NCBI GenBank assembly: GCA_024404025.1 | Contig: JAKSQP010000005.1 | Coordinates: 61,463-125,462, forward strand | Direction of reading: 5' to 3' | From: Clostridia bacterium | Lineage (GTDB): Bacteria > Bacillota > Clostridia > Oscillospirales > Acutalibacteraceae | DNA length: 64,000 nucleotides | Translations under genes and position numbers: made by a program | The notes under the pieces: model-generated | The model's database searches: none | Seen by the model: only the letters and a program-made list of their open reading frames with translations | What the model was told of the DNA's origin: nothing | Shown here: in pieces, positions 44,461-53,426 of the stretch | How positions within the stretch are numbered: position 1 is the first letter of the stretch | Layout of the letters: the number at the start of each line of letters is the position of its first letter

Positions 44461-45389
44461 TCACTCTCGGAATTGATACGAGCAATTATACGACCTCGGT
44501 TGCCCTTTATGATTCCGAAAGCGGAGAAATAAGGCAGAAGAGGATGCTTCTTCCCGTTAAGCACGGCGAAAAGGGACTTCGCCAGAGTGATGCGGTTTTT
44601 CATCATACCAACCGTATCGGCTCGCTCACGGAGGAACTTTTCGGCGGATTTGACAGGGAGATTGATGCAATCGGCGTTTCCGAAAAGCCGAGAGATGCGG
44701 AGGGCTCATATATGCCCTGCTTCCTTGTCGGTTTAAATGCGGCAAAAAGCATATCGGCGGTAACCAGGAAGCCGCTTTACGGCTTTTCGCATCAGTCGGG
44801 TCACATTATGGCGGCTCTCTTTTCGGCAGATCTGCTTGAATTGAGAAAAGAAAAATTCATCGCTTTCCACGTTTCGGGCGGCACAACCGAAATGCTTCTC
44901 GTAACTCCGGATAAAGAAAGAGTTTTCAAAGCGGAAATAATCGGAGAAACCAAAGACCTTAATTGCGGACAGGCTGTTGACAGAACCGGCGTAATGATGG
45001 GGCTTGATTTTCCGTGCGGACCTACGCTTGAAAAGCTCGCTCTTGCAAGCGATAAAGCATTCAATCCCAAAATCTGCGTTTCAGACGGAAACTGCAGCCT
45101 TTCGGGAGTTGAAAACCAATGTGGGAAAATGCTTTCGCAGGGCGATAAAAATGAAGATATTGCAAGATACTGCTTTGATTTTATAGGCAAAACTCTTGAA
45201 AAAATGACAGAATGTGCAATTGAAAAATACGGCAGACTTCCGCTTGTTTACGCAGGCGGAGTTATGTGCAATTCCATAATTAGAAGCAGACTTGCTTCAA
45301 AGTTTGATGCGAAATTCGCAAAGCCCGAGTTTTCATGCGACAATGCGGCAGGCACGGCGGTGCTTGCATCGGTGAGAGGAGCTGAATAA
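44457..45389 (+). CDS. TsaD-like (Kae1/M22 family) protein, paralogue type
   Basis: This 310-residue protein belongs to the ASKHA superfamily of TsaD, which makes the t6A modification of tRNA. It has GIDTSNYTTSVALYD, the metal-binding HQSGH, FHVSGGTTEMLLV, GQAVDRTGVMMGLDFPCGP, SLSGVENQ and a C-terminal FSCDNAAGTA that replaces the C-T-D-N metal motif of TsaD. It differs from a standard TsaD in length and in several of these motifs, and it lies between nusB and xseA as an extra family member does in many Clostridia. It may not be the main TsaD; true tsaD, tsaB and tsaE are not here. Function is therefore open. Confidence 0.8.
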   Translation: MITLGIDTSNYTTSVALYDSESGEIRQKRMLLPVKHGEKGLRQSDAVFHHTNRIGSLTEELFGGFDREIDAIGVSEKPRDAEGSYMPCFLVGLNAAKSISAVTRKPLYGFSHQSGHIMAALFSADLLELRKEKFIAFHVSGGTTEMLLVTPDKERVFKAEIIGETKDLNCGQAVDRTGVMMGLDFPCGPTLEKLALASDKAFNPKICVSDGNCSLSGVENQCGKMLSQGDKNEDIARYCFDFIGKTLEKMTECAIEKYGRLPLVYAGGVMCNSIIRSRLASKFDAKFAKPEFSCDNAAGTAVLASVRGAE

Positions 45390-45390
45390 A

Positions 45391-46596
45391 ATAGAAAAAT
45401 TCGTTCTGTCGGTAAGTCAGCTCAACCGATATATAAAATCAATTGTCAATCAGGATCAGAATCTCCAGTCGGTTTATGTCAGGGGAGAAATATCAAATTT
45501 CAAAAATCATTACGGAACAGGCCATTTTTATATGACCGTCAAGGATGAATTTTCGCAGATAAAGGCCGTGATGTTCAAAAGCGCAAATTCAAAGCTTAAA
45601 TTCATGCCGGAGGATTCAATGAGCGTTATCATCCGGGGCAGAGTTGATGTTTTTGAAAGAGACGGTCAATATCAGCTTTATATAGACGATATGCAGCCCG
45701 ACGGAGCGGGAGCGCTCGCAATTGCGTTTGAGCAGCTTAAAAAGAAGCTTGGCGCAGAGGGACTTTTTGATGAAGAAAGAAAGAAGCCGATCCCCCGGTT
45801 TCCGCAGAAGGTCGGAGTTGTTACATCAAACACGGGTGCGGCGGTCAGAGATATAATCAACGTTATTTCACGCCGTTATCCGCTTGCCGAAATCATTATC
45901 TGTCCGGTTGCCGTTCAGGGTGAATATGCCGCCGGACAGATTAAAAACGCAATAGAATTATTCAATCTGAAGAAAGCCGCCGATGTGCTGATAGTCGGCA
46001 GGGGCGGAGGCTCGGTTGAGGATTTATGGGCGTTCAATGAAGAAATTGTTGCAAGAGCCGTTGCGGCAAGCGAAATACCGATCATTTCAGCGGTCGGACA
46101 CGAAACGGATTTCACGATCTGCGATTTTGCGGCAGACCTGCGTGCGCCGACTCCATCGGCGGCGGCAGAGCTTGCGGTTCCCGATATGAAAGCGCTGCTT
46201 GAAAATATTTACGGAGCAAAATTCAGAATGGATTCCGCCGTAAACGGCAGAATCGCTTATGCTCTTTCGGCTGTTGAGCAAAAGAAAAAACAACTTAAAA
46301 TATTGAGCCCGAAAAGTTATATTGATAATCTGACCGTCCGCTTTGATAAAGTTTCAATGGCGATGAATGCGGCGGCGGAAAGAGCGGTTGAAGCAAAAAA
46401 ATCCGCTCTTATGCAGAAATGCGCTAAGCTTGACGCAATGAGTCCTCTGAAAATTCTTTCGAGAGGCTACGGTGTTGCATCGAAAAACGGAAAAATAATC
46501 ACAGACAGTTCAGTTCTGCTACCCGACGATGTGATTGATTTAAGGCTCGGCAGAGGTACTGCGGAATGCAGAGTGATCGGAGTGAAAGGCGAATAA
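45391..46596 (+). CDS. xseA: Exodeoxyribonuclease VII large subunit, apparently with a non-standard start codon
   Basis: XseA with XseB degrades single-stranded DNA. The conserved N-terminal OB-fold begins at about 45394 (EKFVLSVSQLNRYIKSI, then VYVRGEISNFKNHYGTGHFYMTVKD), but between the in-frame stop at 45373-45375 and this region there is no ATG, GTG or TTG. The first ATG, at 45532, would remove most of the OB fold. ATA at 45391 lies 10 bases after an AGAGGAG site and one base after the stop of the gene before; CTG at 45382 is too close to that site. I therefore use 45391. The core has GVVTSNTGAAVRDI, GRGGGSVEDLWAFN, SAVGHETDFTI and DLRAPTPSAAAEL. About 401 residues. Confidence 0.9.
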   Translation: MEKFVLSVSQLNRYIKSIVNQDQNLQSVYVRGEISNFKNHYGTGHFYMTVKDEFSQIKAVMFKSANSKLKFMPEDSMSVIIRGRVDVFERDGQYQLYIDDMQPDGAGALAIAFEQLKKKLGAEGLFDEERKKPIPRFPQKVGVVTSNTGAAVRDIINVISRRYPLAEIIICPVAVQGEYAAGQIKNAIELFNLKKAADVLIVGRGGGSVEDLWAFNEEIVARAVAASEIPIISAVGHETDFTICDFAADLRAPTPSAAAELAVPDMKALLENIYGAKFRMDSAVNGRIAYALSAVEQKKKQLKILSPKSYIDNLTVRFDKVSMAMNAAAERAVEAKKSALMQKCAKLDAMSPLKILSRGYGVASKNGKIITDSSVLLPDDVIDLRLGRGTAECRVIGVKGE

Positions 46597-46597
46597 T

Positions 46598-46795
46598 ATG
46601 GAAAAAATGACTTTTGAAGCGGCTGCAAGCCGTCTTGATGAAATAGTTGATAAGCTTGAAAACGGAAATCTTTCGCTTGACGAGATGATAAAGCTCTATG
46701 AAGAGGGAACCACTCTCGCTTCAAAGTGCGCAAAAGCACTTGAAAAGGCTCAAATAAAAATTTCGGAGCTCGGCGGCGAAAAGGACGGAGAATAA
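46598..46795 (+). CDS. xseB: Exodeoxyribonuclease VII small subunit
   Basis: The 65-residue XseB forms helices that wrap around XseA. MTFEAAASRLDEIVDKLENGNLSLDE and MIKLYEEGTTLASKCAKAL are the family pattern. It lies one base after xseA and overlaps ispA by one base (TAATG). Confidence 0.96.
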   Translation: MEKMTFEAAASRLDEIVDKLENGNLSLDEMIKLYEEGTTLASKCAKALEKAQIKISELGGEKDGE

Positions 46796-47694
46796 TGAGC
46801 GTATTCAAAGAACGAAGCGGCAGTTATCTTGAAATGATAAATGAGGCTGCCGGAAAATATCTTGAGAGATCCGCATTCGGCGGCAGAGAATCATCCGGGC
46901 TTGATGTTATGCTTGAGGCTATGGGGTATTCTCTTGAAAACGGCGGAAAAAGGATCAGACCGATTTTGACTCTTGAATTCTGCAGGATCTGCGGCGGCGA
47001 TGTCAGAAAAGCGCTACCGTATGCTCTTGCGGTTGAAATGATCCACACTTATTCGCTCATTCATGATGATCTTCCCTGCATGGATGATGACGATATGAGA
47101 AGGGGAAAGCCATCAAGCCACAAGGTTTTCGGAGAGGCGAATGCGCTTCTTGCCGGCGACGGACTTCTGACTCTTGCGTTTGAAATTCTTCTTTCTGCGG
47201 ATGATGACCCCGCAAAGCTTGTTAAAGCAGGCGCAGAGCTTGCAAAGGCGGCAGGATGCTCCGGAATGATCGCCGGTCAGGTTATGGACCTTGAAAATGA
47301 GGGCAGAGCCGCATCGCTTGAAGAAATAAAGGCAACGGATAAGCGCAAAACCGGCGAGCTTATAAGGATAGCCGCTCTTTTGGGATGTATATGCGCAGGG
47401 GCTTCCGAAGAACAGATAAATGCAGCGGAAAAATATTGCGCCGGAATCGGACTTGCTTTTCAGATCGTTGACGATATTCTTGATGTTACCGGCGATGAAG
47501 CCGTTCTCGGAAAGCCGATAGGAAGCGACGGAGAAAATGAAAAATCAACCTATGTTTCGCTTCTCGGTCTTGATAAATCAACGGAATATGCGGCAGAACT
47601 TACCGAAAGCGCAAAGTCAGATCTTGGTGTTTTCGGCGCCGAAGCCGAATTTTTAAAGGAGCTTGCCGACAGGCTTTCGATCAGGAGAAATTAA
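46795..47694 (+). CDS. ispA: Polyprenyl synthetase (farnesyl diphosphate synthase type)
   Basis: The enzyme condenses DMAPP and IPP to farnesyl diphosphate. In 299 residues it has GGKRIRPILT, the first aspartate-rich motif HDDLPCMDDDDMRRG with two residues between aspartates as in bacterial FPP synthases, KTGELIRIAALLG, and the second motif FQIVDDILDVTGDEAVLGKPIGSD. Position before dxs links it to the DXP pathway. FPP and GGPP synthases are hard to separate by eye; the motif type and operon favour FPP. Confidence 0.92.
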   Translation: MSVFKERSGSYLEMINEAAGKYLERSAFGGRESSGLDVMLEAMGYSLENGGKRIRPILTLEFCRICGGDVRKALPYALAVEMIHTYSLIHDDLPCMDDDDMRRGKPSSHKVFGEANALLAGDGLLTLAFEILLSADDDPAKLVKAGAELAKAAGCSGMIAGQVMDLENEGRAASLEEIKATDKRKTGELIRIAALLGCICAGASEEQINAAEKYCAGIGLAFQIVDDILDVTGDEAVLGKPIGSDGENEKSTYVSLLGLDKSTEYAAELTESAKSDLGVFGAEAEFLKELADRLSIRRN

Positions 47695-47697
47695 AGA

Positions 47698-49545
47698 ATG
47701 GAAAAAACCGAAGAAATACTTTGCCATATTGAAAGTCCCTGGGCCGTAAAGCAGCTCAGCGATTCTCAACTGGTGCTTCTCTGCACGGAAATCAGGCGGA
47801 AACTGATTGATACCGTTTCGCAGACGGGCGGCCATCTTGCCTCAAATCTGGGCACGGTTGAGCTTACCGTTGCGCTTCATAAATCATTTGATTCTCCGCA
47901 GGATAAGATAATATGGGATGTCGGCCATCAGGCATATACGCACAAGCTGCTGACCGGCAGAAATAAGGATTTTTCAACGCTTCGCACGGAAAACGGAATA
48001 TCGGGATTTGTCCGCCCGGACGAGAGCGAGCACGACAGCTTTTATGAGGGCCACGCAGGCACATCCGTTTCAAGAGCTGCCGGAATTGCCGCCGCAAATG
48101 CTCTTAAAGGAAATAAAAACTATGCGGTTGCCGTTATCGGAGACGGATCATTCGGAAACGGTATGGTTTATGAAGCTCTCGACCATGCAGGCTCAACGGA
48201 TAACAAAATAATAATCATCCTGAATGATAATGAAATGTCGATTTCCGAAAATGTGGGAGCAATGGCGAGATATCTTGCATCCGTCAGAGCAAAACCCGAA
48301 TATTATCGCTTTAAAGCGGGCACGGAAAAGGCTTTGCGCCGTATTCCGGTGGTCGGAAAATCTCTTTCAAATCATCTTTTCAAGCTTAAAACCGCAATAA
48401 AAAATATAATTTATTCGAGCTCGTTTTTTGAGGATCTCGGATTCAGATATATAGGACCTATTGACGGCCACGATATAAGCAAGCTCTGCGAAGCGATGGA
48501 CAGCGCAAAGCTCATCAACGGTCCCGTTCTGCTCCATATCAACACCGTCAAGGGCAGAGGCTATGATTTTGCAGAAAATTCGCCCGAAAAATTTCACGGA
48601 ATTTCAAAATTTGATATTAATACGGGAGAACTGAAAAGCTCTTCGGGCAGTTATTCATCCGAATTCGGAAAGGCGCTGTGCGAATTTGCTTCAAAAGATA
48701 AGAGGATCTGTGCAATAACCGCCGCCATGGCGCTCGGAACGGGTCTTGAAAAATTTTCAGCCGAATTCCCGTCAAGATTCTTTGATGTCGGCATTGCCGA
48801 GGAACACGCCGTTACCTTTGCGAGCGGACTTTCCGCAGCGGGAATGATTCCCGTTTTTGCCGTGTATTCAACCTTTATGCAGAGGTGCATTGATCAGCTT
48901 ATCCACGATGGCGCATTGCAGAGAATCAAATCCGTTATTGCTGTTGACAGAGCGGGGTTTGTGGGCGTTGACGGAGAAACGCATCAGGGGTTATTTGATG
49001 TTGCTCTGCTTCAGAGCCTGCCGAATACTACCGTTTATTCGCCCGCAACTTATGAAGAGCTGCGCAGAGCGATGTATAACGCTTTTTATAAAGACAGCAA
49101 TCTCGTTGTAATCAGATATCCGAGAGGAAGTGCCGGATTTGAAGAAACGAAATGCGGCGATGTTGAACAGTTCGGAAGCGGCGAAACCGCCCTTATTACA
49201 TACGGAAGAGAATTCTTTAATGTTGTTGAAGCTTATAATATTCTTGCTTCAAAGGGAATCAGAACGAGAATCATAAAAATCAGCAGGATCAAACCGATTC
49301 CCGAAGAAATTTTTGATATGCTTTCCGGATGCAGAAACGCTTTCTTCTTTGAAGAAGGGATGAGAAGCGGAGGAATCGGCGAAAAGCTCGGTTCTATGCT
49401 TCTTGAAAAAGGATTTGACTGCGGTTATCACATTACTGCGGTCAATGATGAATTTGTTTCTCACGCTCCGGTTGAAAGCCTTATGAAACGCTACGGACTT
49501 GATGCCGGAAGCATAGTTAAACTTGTTGAGGAGGCGGCGATATGA
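47698..49545 (+). CDS. dxs: 1-deoxy-D-xylulose-5-phosphate synthase
   Basis: Dxs condenses pyruvate and glyceraldehyde 3-phosphate with thiamine diphosphate, the first step of the DXP isoprenoid pathway. The 615-residue protein shows HLASNLGTVELTVALH near residue 41, WDVGHQAYTHKLLTGR, the ThDP motif GDGSFGNGMVYEALDHAG...ILNDNEMSIS, DVGIAEEHAVTFASG with the catalytic Glu, and RYPRG. Its start is three bases after ispA and its end overlaps tlyA (ATGA). Confidence 0.97.
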   Translation: MEKTEEILCHIESPWAVKQLSDSQLVLLCTEIRRKLIDTVSQTGGHLASNLGTVELTVALHKSFDSPQDKIIWDVGHQAYTHKLLTGRNKDFSTLRTENGISGFVRPDESEHDSFYEGHAGTSVSRAAGIAAANALKGNKNYAVAVIGDGSFGNGMVYEALDHAGSTDNKIIIILNDNEMSISENVGAMARYLASVRAKPEYYRFKAGTEKALRRIPVVGKSLSNHLFKLKTAIKNIIYSSSFFEDLGFRYIGPIDGHDISKLCEAMDSAKLINGPVLLHINTVKGRGYDFAENSPEKFHGISKFDINTGELKSSSGSYSSEFGKALCEFASKDKRICAITAAMALGTGLEKFSAEFPSRFFDVGIAEEHAVTFASGLSAAGMIPVFAVYSTFMQRCIDQLIHDGALQRIKSVIAVDRAGFVGVDGETHQGLFDVALLQSLPNTTVYSPATYEELRRAMYNAFYKDSNLVVIRYPRGSAGFEETKCGDVEQFGSGETALITYGREFFNVVEAYNILASKGIRTRIIKISRIKPIPEEIFDMLSGCRNAFFFEEGMRSGGIGEKLGSMLLEKGFDCGYHITAVNDEFVSHAPVESLMKRYGLDAGSIVKLVEEAAI

Positions 49546-50351
49546 GCGATAAAATGAGGCTTGATGTTGCCGTTTTTGAAAGAGGCTTTGCCGAAACGAG
49601 AGAAAAGGCAAAGGCGATGGTTATGGCAGGCAGCGTTTATCTCAACGGTCAGAAAGCTCTTAAGGGCGGCGCACCGGTCAAAGAAACCGATATAATAGAA
49701 GTCAGGGGAGCCGTTAATCCTTATGTAAGCAGGGGCGGACTTAAGCTTCACAAGGCTGTTGATAGCTTCAATCTTGATTTGAAAGATTGTGTATGTATGG
49801 ATATAGGCGCTTCAACCGGAGGCTTTACCGACTGTATGCTGGTCAACGGCGCAAAAAAGGTTTATTCCATTGATGTCGGCTATGGTCAGCTTGCATGGAA
49901 GCTTCGCACGGATGAAAGAGTTGTTAATCTTGAAAGAACAAATTTCAGATATGTGACCCACGAACAGATTCCCGAGGATATAGATTTTGCGTCCGTTGAT
50001 GTTTCGTTTATTTCGCTCAAGCTCATTCTTCCGGTTATGCATTCTCTTCTCAAGGACGGCGGCAGATCGGTCTGCCTTATAAAACCCCAGTTTGAGGCAG
50101 GAAAAGAGAATATCGGGAAAAAAGGCGTTGTGAGAGATAAAAATGTTCACGCCGAAGTGATTGCCGAAATAACCGGCTTTGCCGCCGAAAACGGATTTAA
50201 AGTTATTGATGTTGATTTTTCGCCCATAAAAGGTCCGGAGGGCAATATCGAATATCTTATGTTCATTGAAAAGGCGGAGAAAGGCGAACTGCTCTGGGAA
50301 GGCTCTGCATCAGAGCTTGCCCTTCGTTCACACGGAGAACTTGATAAATAA
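49542..50351 (+). CDS. tlyA: TlyA-family rRNA 2'-O-methyltransferase (hemolysin A-like)
   Basis: TlyA methylates cytidines of 16S and 23S rRNA in species such as Mycobacterium, where loss gives capreomycin resistance. The 269-residue protein has an N-terminal S4 RNA-binding domain (MRLDVAVFERGFAETREKAK...) and an FtsJ-like SAM domain: YVSRGGLKLHKAV with catalytic Lys, DIGASTGGFTDCMLVNGA, DVGYGQLAWKLR, D-V-S-F-I-S-L, IKPQFEAGKENIGKKGVV. The hemolysin name is historical. Overlaps dxs by four bases. Confidence 0.93.
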   Translation: MSDKMRLDVAVFERGFAETREKAKAMVMAGSVYLNGQKALKGGAPVKETDIIEVRGAVNPYVSRGGLKLHKAVDSFNLDLKDCVCMDIGASTGGFTDCMLVNGAKKVYSIDVGYGQLAWKLRTDERVVNLERTNFRYVTHEQIPEDIDFASVDVSFISLKLILPVMHSLLKDGGRSVCLIKPQFEAGKENIGKKGVVRDKNVHAEVIAEITGFAAENGFKVIDVDFSPIKGPEGNIEYLMFIEKAEKGELLWEGSASELALRSHGELDK

Positions 50352-50369
50352 TTCCGGGGAAGTGATTAT

Positions 50370-51218
50370 ATGAAAATTGCTCTGATACCCAATCTGACCC
50401 GATTTGAAGCGGAGAAGATAACCTTTGATATCTGCAAAAGGCTTGATGAGCTGAATGCCGAATACTGTTTTCCCGAGGAATTCAGAGAGAATTTTTCCTT
50501 TACAGGGGCGGATTTCGGCAATATTGATGAAGAAATCGCAGGCTGCGATGCGGTCATTGCGGTCGGAGGAGATGGCTCCATCATCCACGGAGCAAAGCTT
50601 GCGGCGGTCAATCATAAACCGATTCTCGGAATCAACGCAGGCAGGCTTGCTTTTATGGCGGGCATTGAAAATAACGAGCTGGATCTGCTTTCGCATCTGA
50701 TCGACGGCGATTATTCCATAGACAGAAGGCTTGTGCTTAAAGCGAGCATCATCAAGGATAACAGGGCGATATGGTCTGATTACTGTGTTAATGACTGCTA
50801 TGTCACAAACGAAGAAAAGCAGCGAATGAGCGCAATAAATGTTATGTTTAATTCCGGAGAAGCAAAGGATTATATCTGCGACGGTATAGTTGTTGCAACG
50901 CCGACGGGCTCAACCGCTTATTCTCTCTCCGCAGGCGGTCCGGTTGTTGATCCCGAACTTGAAAGCATTCTCGTAACGCCCGTGTGTCCGCATTCTCTGG
51001 TCAGCAGGTCGCTGATTTTCAAAGCGGATGCGGTTATAACCGTTTTTGCGGAAGAAGGTCAGACATTAGGCTGCTCAACCGACGGCCAGATCCTCAAATC
51101 GGTTGATAATTCAAGCAGAATAGAAATATCGGCGGCAGATTTTACTGCGGATTTCATAAGAATCAAGTCCGATAATTTTATAGATAAACTTTATAAGAAA
51201 CTTGCCCAGCGCAACTGA
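50370..51218 (+). CDS. nadK: NAD kinase
   Basis: NadK phosphorylates NAD to NADP with ATP. The 282-residue protein has the GGDG motif in AVGGDGSIIHGAKLA (about residue 68), the NAGRLAFMAGI segment, NDCYV and the second NAD motif GSTAYSLSAGGPVVDP. The ATG follows a GGGGAAGTG site. It lies 19 bases after tlyA in the usual clostridial gene order. Confidence 0.95.
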   Translation: MKIALIPNLTRFEAEKITFDICKRLDELNAEYCFPEEFRENFSFTGADFGNIDEEIAGCDAVIAVGGDGSIIHGAKLAAVNHKPILGINAGRLAFMAGIENNELDLLSHLIDGDYSIDRRLVLKASIIKDNRAIWSDYCVNDCYVTNEEKQRMSAINVMFNSGEAKDYICDGIVVATPTGSTAYSLSAGGPVVDPELESILVTPVCPHSLVSRSLIFKADAVITVFAEEGQTLGCSTDGQILKSVDNSSRIEISAADFTADFIRIKSDNFIDKLYKKLAQRN

Positions 51219-51283
51219 ATAAAAATATTCGGTATCTGAAAAAGCGGAAAAGATGATTTTTTTCGCAAGAAAGGAAGACGCAA

Positions 51284-51733
51284 ATGAAAAAGAAAAGACA
51301 CGAAGCGATAATCAATCTTATTGAGCAGAACTGCCTTTCAACGCAGACGGATCTCCTCAACAAGCTTCAGGAACTCGGCTTTGAAACAACTCAGGCAACC
51401 ATTTCAAGAGACATCAAGGATCTTCGCCTTGTAAAAAAAGTGGATGAGCTCGGCAGAAGCCGTTATACCGTTGATTTGGGCGATTCAGGCGAGCTTATCG
51501 GAAAATACAGAAGCATCTTCGCTCATTCGGTCATCAATGCCGATTATGCCGGAAACACTCTCGTTATCAAATGCTACACGGGTATGGCTCAGGCGGCCTG
51601 CGCAGCTCTTGATTCAATGCATTGGGACGGACTTGTCGGAACCCTTGCAGGCGATGACACAATCTTTGCTCTTTGCAGAACTCCCGAGGATGCAGAAAGA
51701 ATGAAAGCTGCAATCGCAGAAATCACAGAATAA
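51284..51733 (+). CDS. argR: Arginine repressor ArgR
   Basis: ArgR (AhrC) is the arginine-sensing hexameric repressor/activator of arginine genes. The N-terminal winged helix (KRHEAIINLIEQ...LQELGFETTQATISRDIKDLRLVK) and the C-terminal oligomerisation/arginine domain with GTLAGDDTIFALCRT, holding the arginine-binding Asp pair, are both present in 149 residues. RBS AAAGGAAG. No ARG box was searched systematically. Placement between nadK and recN is the canonical one. Confidence 0.96.
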   Translation: MKKKRHEAIINLIEQNCLSTQTDLLNKLQELGFETTQATISRDIKDLRLVKKVDELGRSRYTVDLGDSGELIGKYRSIFAHSVINADYAGNTLVIKCYTGMAQAACAALDSMHWDGLVGTLAGDDTIFALCRTPEDAERMKAAIAEITE

Positions 51734-51753
51734 TTTTTCAGAGGAATCAATCT

Positions 51754-53424
51754 ATGCTCATCGGCTTAAAAATTGAAAATATTGCCGTTATTGAAAGTGC
51801 AGAGCTGAATTTTGAATCGGGTCTGAATGTTATGACGGGTGAAACGGGTGCCGGTAAATCCATCATTATCGACGCCATCAATGCCGTGCGCGGTGAAAGG
51901 ACCTCAAGAGAGCTTATCAGAGACGGTGCAGACGATGCAAAGGTCTATGCCTCGTTTTCGGATATTTCGCCGGAAACCGAAGCTTTGCTTGACGATATGG
52001 GAATTGAAAAAATGCCCGATAAAACGCTTGTTTTAAGCCGTTCGATGAATAATGCGGGCAGAAATTCGTGCAGAATAAACGGCTGCCCGGCAACTGTTTC
52101 GGCTCTTCGTGAAATCGGCTCAGCTCTGATTGATATTCACGGTCAGCATGATAATCAAGCTCTGCTTTCGCCCGAAAAACATTGCGGATTCATTGATAAG
52201 CTTGCTGAAAATGATGCGCTCCGGGCAGAATACAAGCAGACTTTCAGCCGGCTTATAAGTGTTAAAAAGGAGCTTGATGCTCTCTATGACACAAGGGATG
52301 AAAAAGCTTCGCGGCTTTCCTATCTGAACTTTCAGATTGATGAAATTTCAGCAGCCGATATAAGAATCGGCGAAAGAGAGGAGCTTTCAAAGGAAAAAGA
52401 GTTTCTTTCTCACAGCGGAAAGGTAAAAAAAGCTCTCGAAAAAGCTTATTCCGCTCTGTCTGCCGAAGACGGACTTGTGGCGGGAATCGAGGAATGCGCC
52501 GAAAGCGTTGAGGAAGCGGCGAAATATTATGATGATGCCGAAAATGCTTCAAGGAATATAAGAGGATTGTTTTATGAGCTTTCGGATTGCTCTGCCGAAA
52601 TAAGAAAGCTTGCAGAGGGATTCGATTACAGCCCCGAAAGAATGTCGCAGATCGACGAAAGACTTGATTTCCTTTACCGCCTTTCGATGAAATATGGCTC
52701 TGATGAAGCGGGCATTCTTGAAAAATATGAAAAAATGCTTGAAGAAAAAGCATCAATCGAAGTTTCGGATGACAGAATCTCGGAGCTTGAAACGCAGCTC
52801 TTTGCCCTTTCGGATGAAGTTAAAAATCTTTCGGCAAAGCTTACGGAGAGCAGAATGAAAGCGGCGGCGAAGTTTGAAAAGGATGTTGCCGCAGAGCTTT
52901 CGTATCTTGATATGCCGAAGGTCAGATTCGTTGTTGACAGAAAACCGACTCCGCTTTCCTCGAGAGGAGCAGACGGGATAGAATTTCTGTTGAGCGCCAA
53001 TCCCGGTCAGGAACCGAAACCTATCGCCAAAACCGCATCGGGCGGCGAACTTTCGAGAATAATGCTTGCAATTAAAAATGTGCTTTCGGATAAAGATTCC
53101 GTCGGCACGATGATATTTGATGAAATTGACACAGGCGTGAGCGGCTCGGCGGCAGAAAAAATCGCATTGAAGCTTTATGAGGTTTCAAAGGGCAGGCAGG
53201 TTATCTGCGTTACTCATCTTGCGAGAATTGCGGCGCAGGCCGACGCTCACTTCAAAATAGAAAAATCGGTCAGAAATGACAAAACCTATACCGATGTAAG
53301 ATGCCTTGATAATGAATCAAGGGCTTATGAAATCGCAAGGATCACGGCAGGTGATGCGGTCACCGCTCTCCAGCTTGATTCCGCAAAAGAAATGCTTAAA
53401 AATTCCCACAGGGAGGTAAAATAG
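51754..53424 (+). CDS. recN: DNA repair protein RecN
   Basis: RecN is an SMC-like ATPase in double-strand break repair. The 556-residue protein has LIGLKIENIAVIESAEL, Walker A in MTGETGAGKSIIIDAI (about residues 28-43), a central coiled coil with long Glu/Lys/Ala-rich stretches, the signature TASGGELSRIMLAIK and Walker B with D-loop TMIFDEIDTGVSG, then VTHLARIAAQAD. I use the ATG at 51754 because it starts the conserved LIGLKI strand and has a GAGGAAT site; the frame further upstream overlaps argR. Confidence 0.96.
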   Translation: MLIGLKIENIAVIESAELNFESGLNVMTGETGAGKSIIIDAINAVRGERTSRELIRDGADDAKVYASFSDISPETEALLDDMGIEKMPDKTLVLSRSMNNAGRNSCRINGCPATVSALREIGSALIDIHGQHDNQALLSPEKHCGFIDKLAENDALRAEYKQTFSRLISVKKELDALYDTRDEKASRLSYLNFQIDEISAADIRIGEREELSKEKEFLSHSGKVKKALEKAYSALSAEDGLVAGIEECAESVEEAAKYYDDAENASRNIRGLFYELSDCSAEIRKLAEGFDYSPERMSQIDERLDFLYRLSMKYGSDEAGILEKYEKMLEEKASIEVSDDRISELETQLFALSDEVKNLSAKLTESRMKAAAKFEKDVAAELSYLDMPKVRFVVDRKPTPLSSRGADGIEFLLSANPGQEPKPIAKTASGGELSRIMLAIKNVLSDKDSVGTMIFDEIDTGVSGSAAEKIALKLYEVSKGRQVICVTHLARIAAQADAHFKIEKSVRNDKTYTDVRCLDNESRAYEIARITAGDAVTALQLDSAKEMLKNSHREVK

Positions 53425-53426
53425 AA

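Noticed and set aside
45532..46596. xseA starting at the first ATG
   Set aside because: This would remove the conserved OB-fold motif VYVRGEISNF and leave more than 130 conserved bases untranslated.
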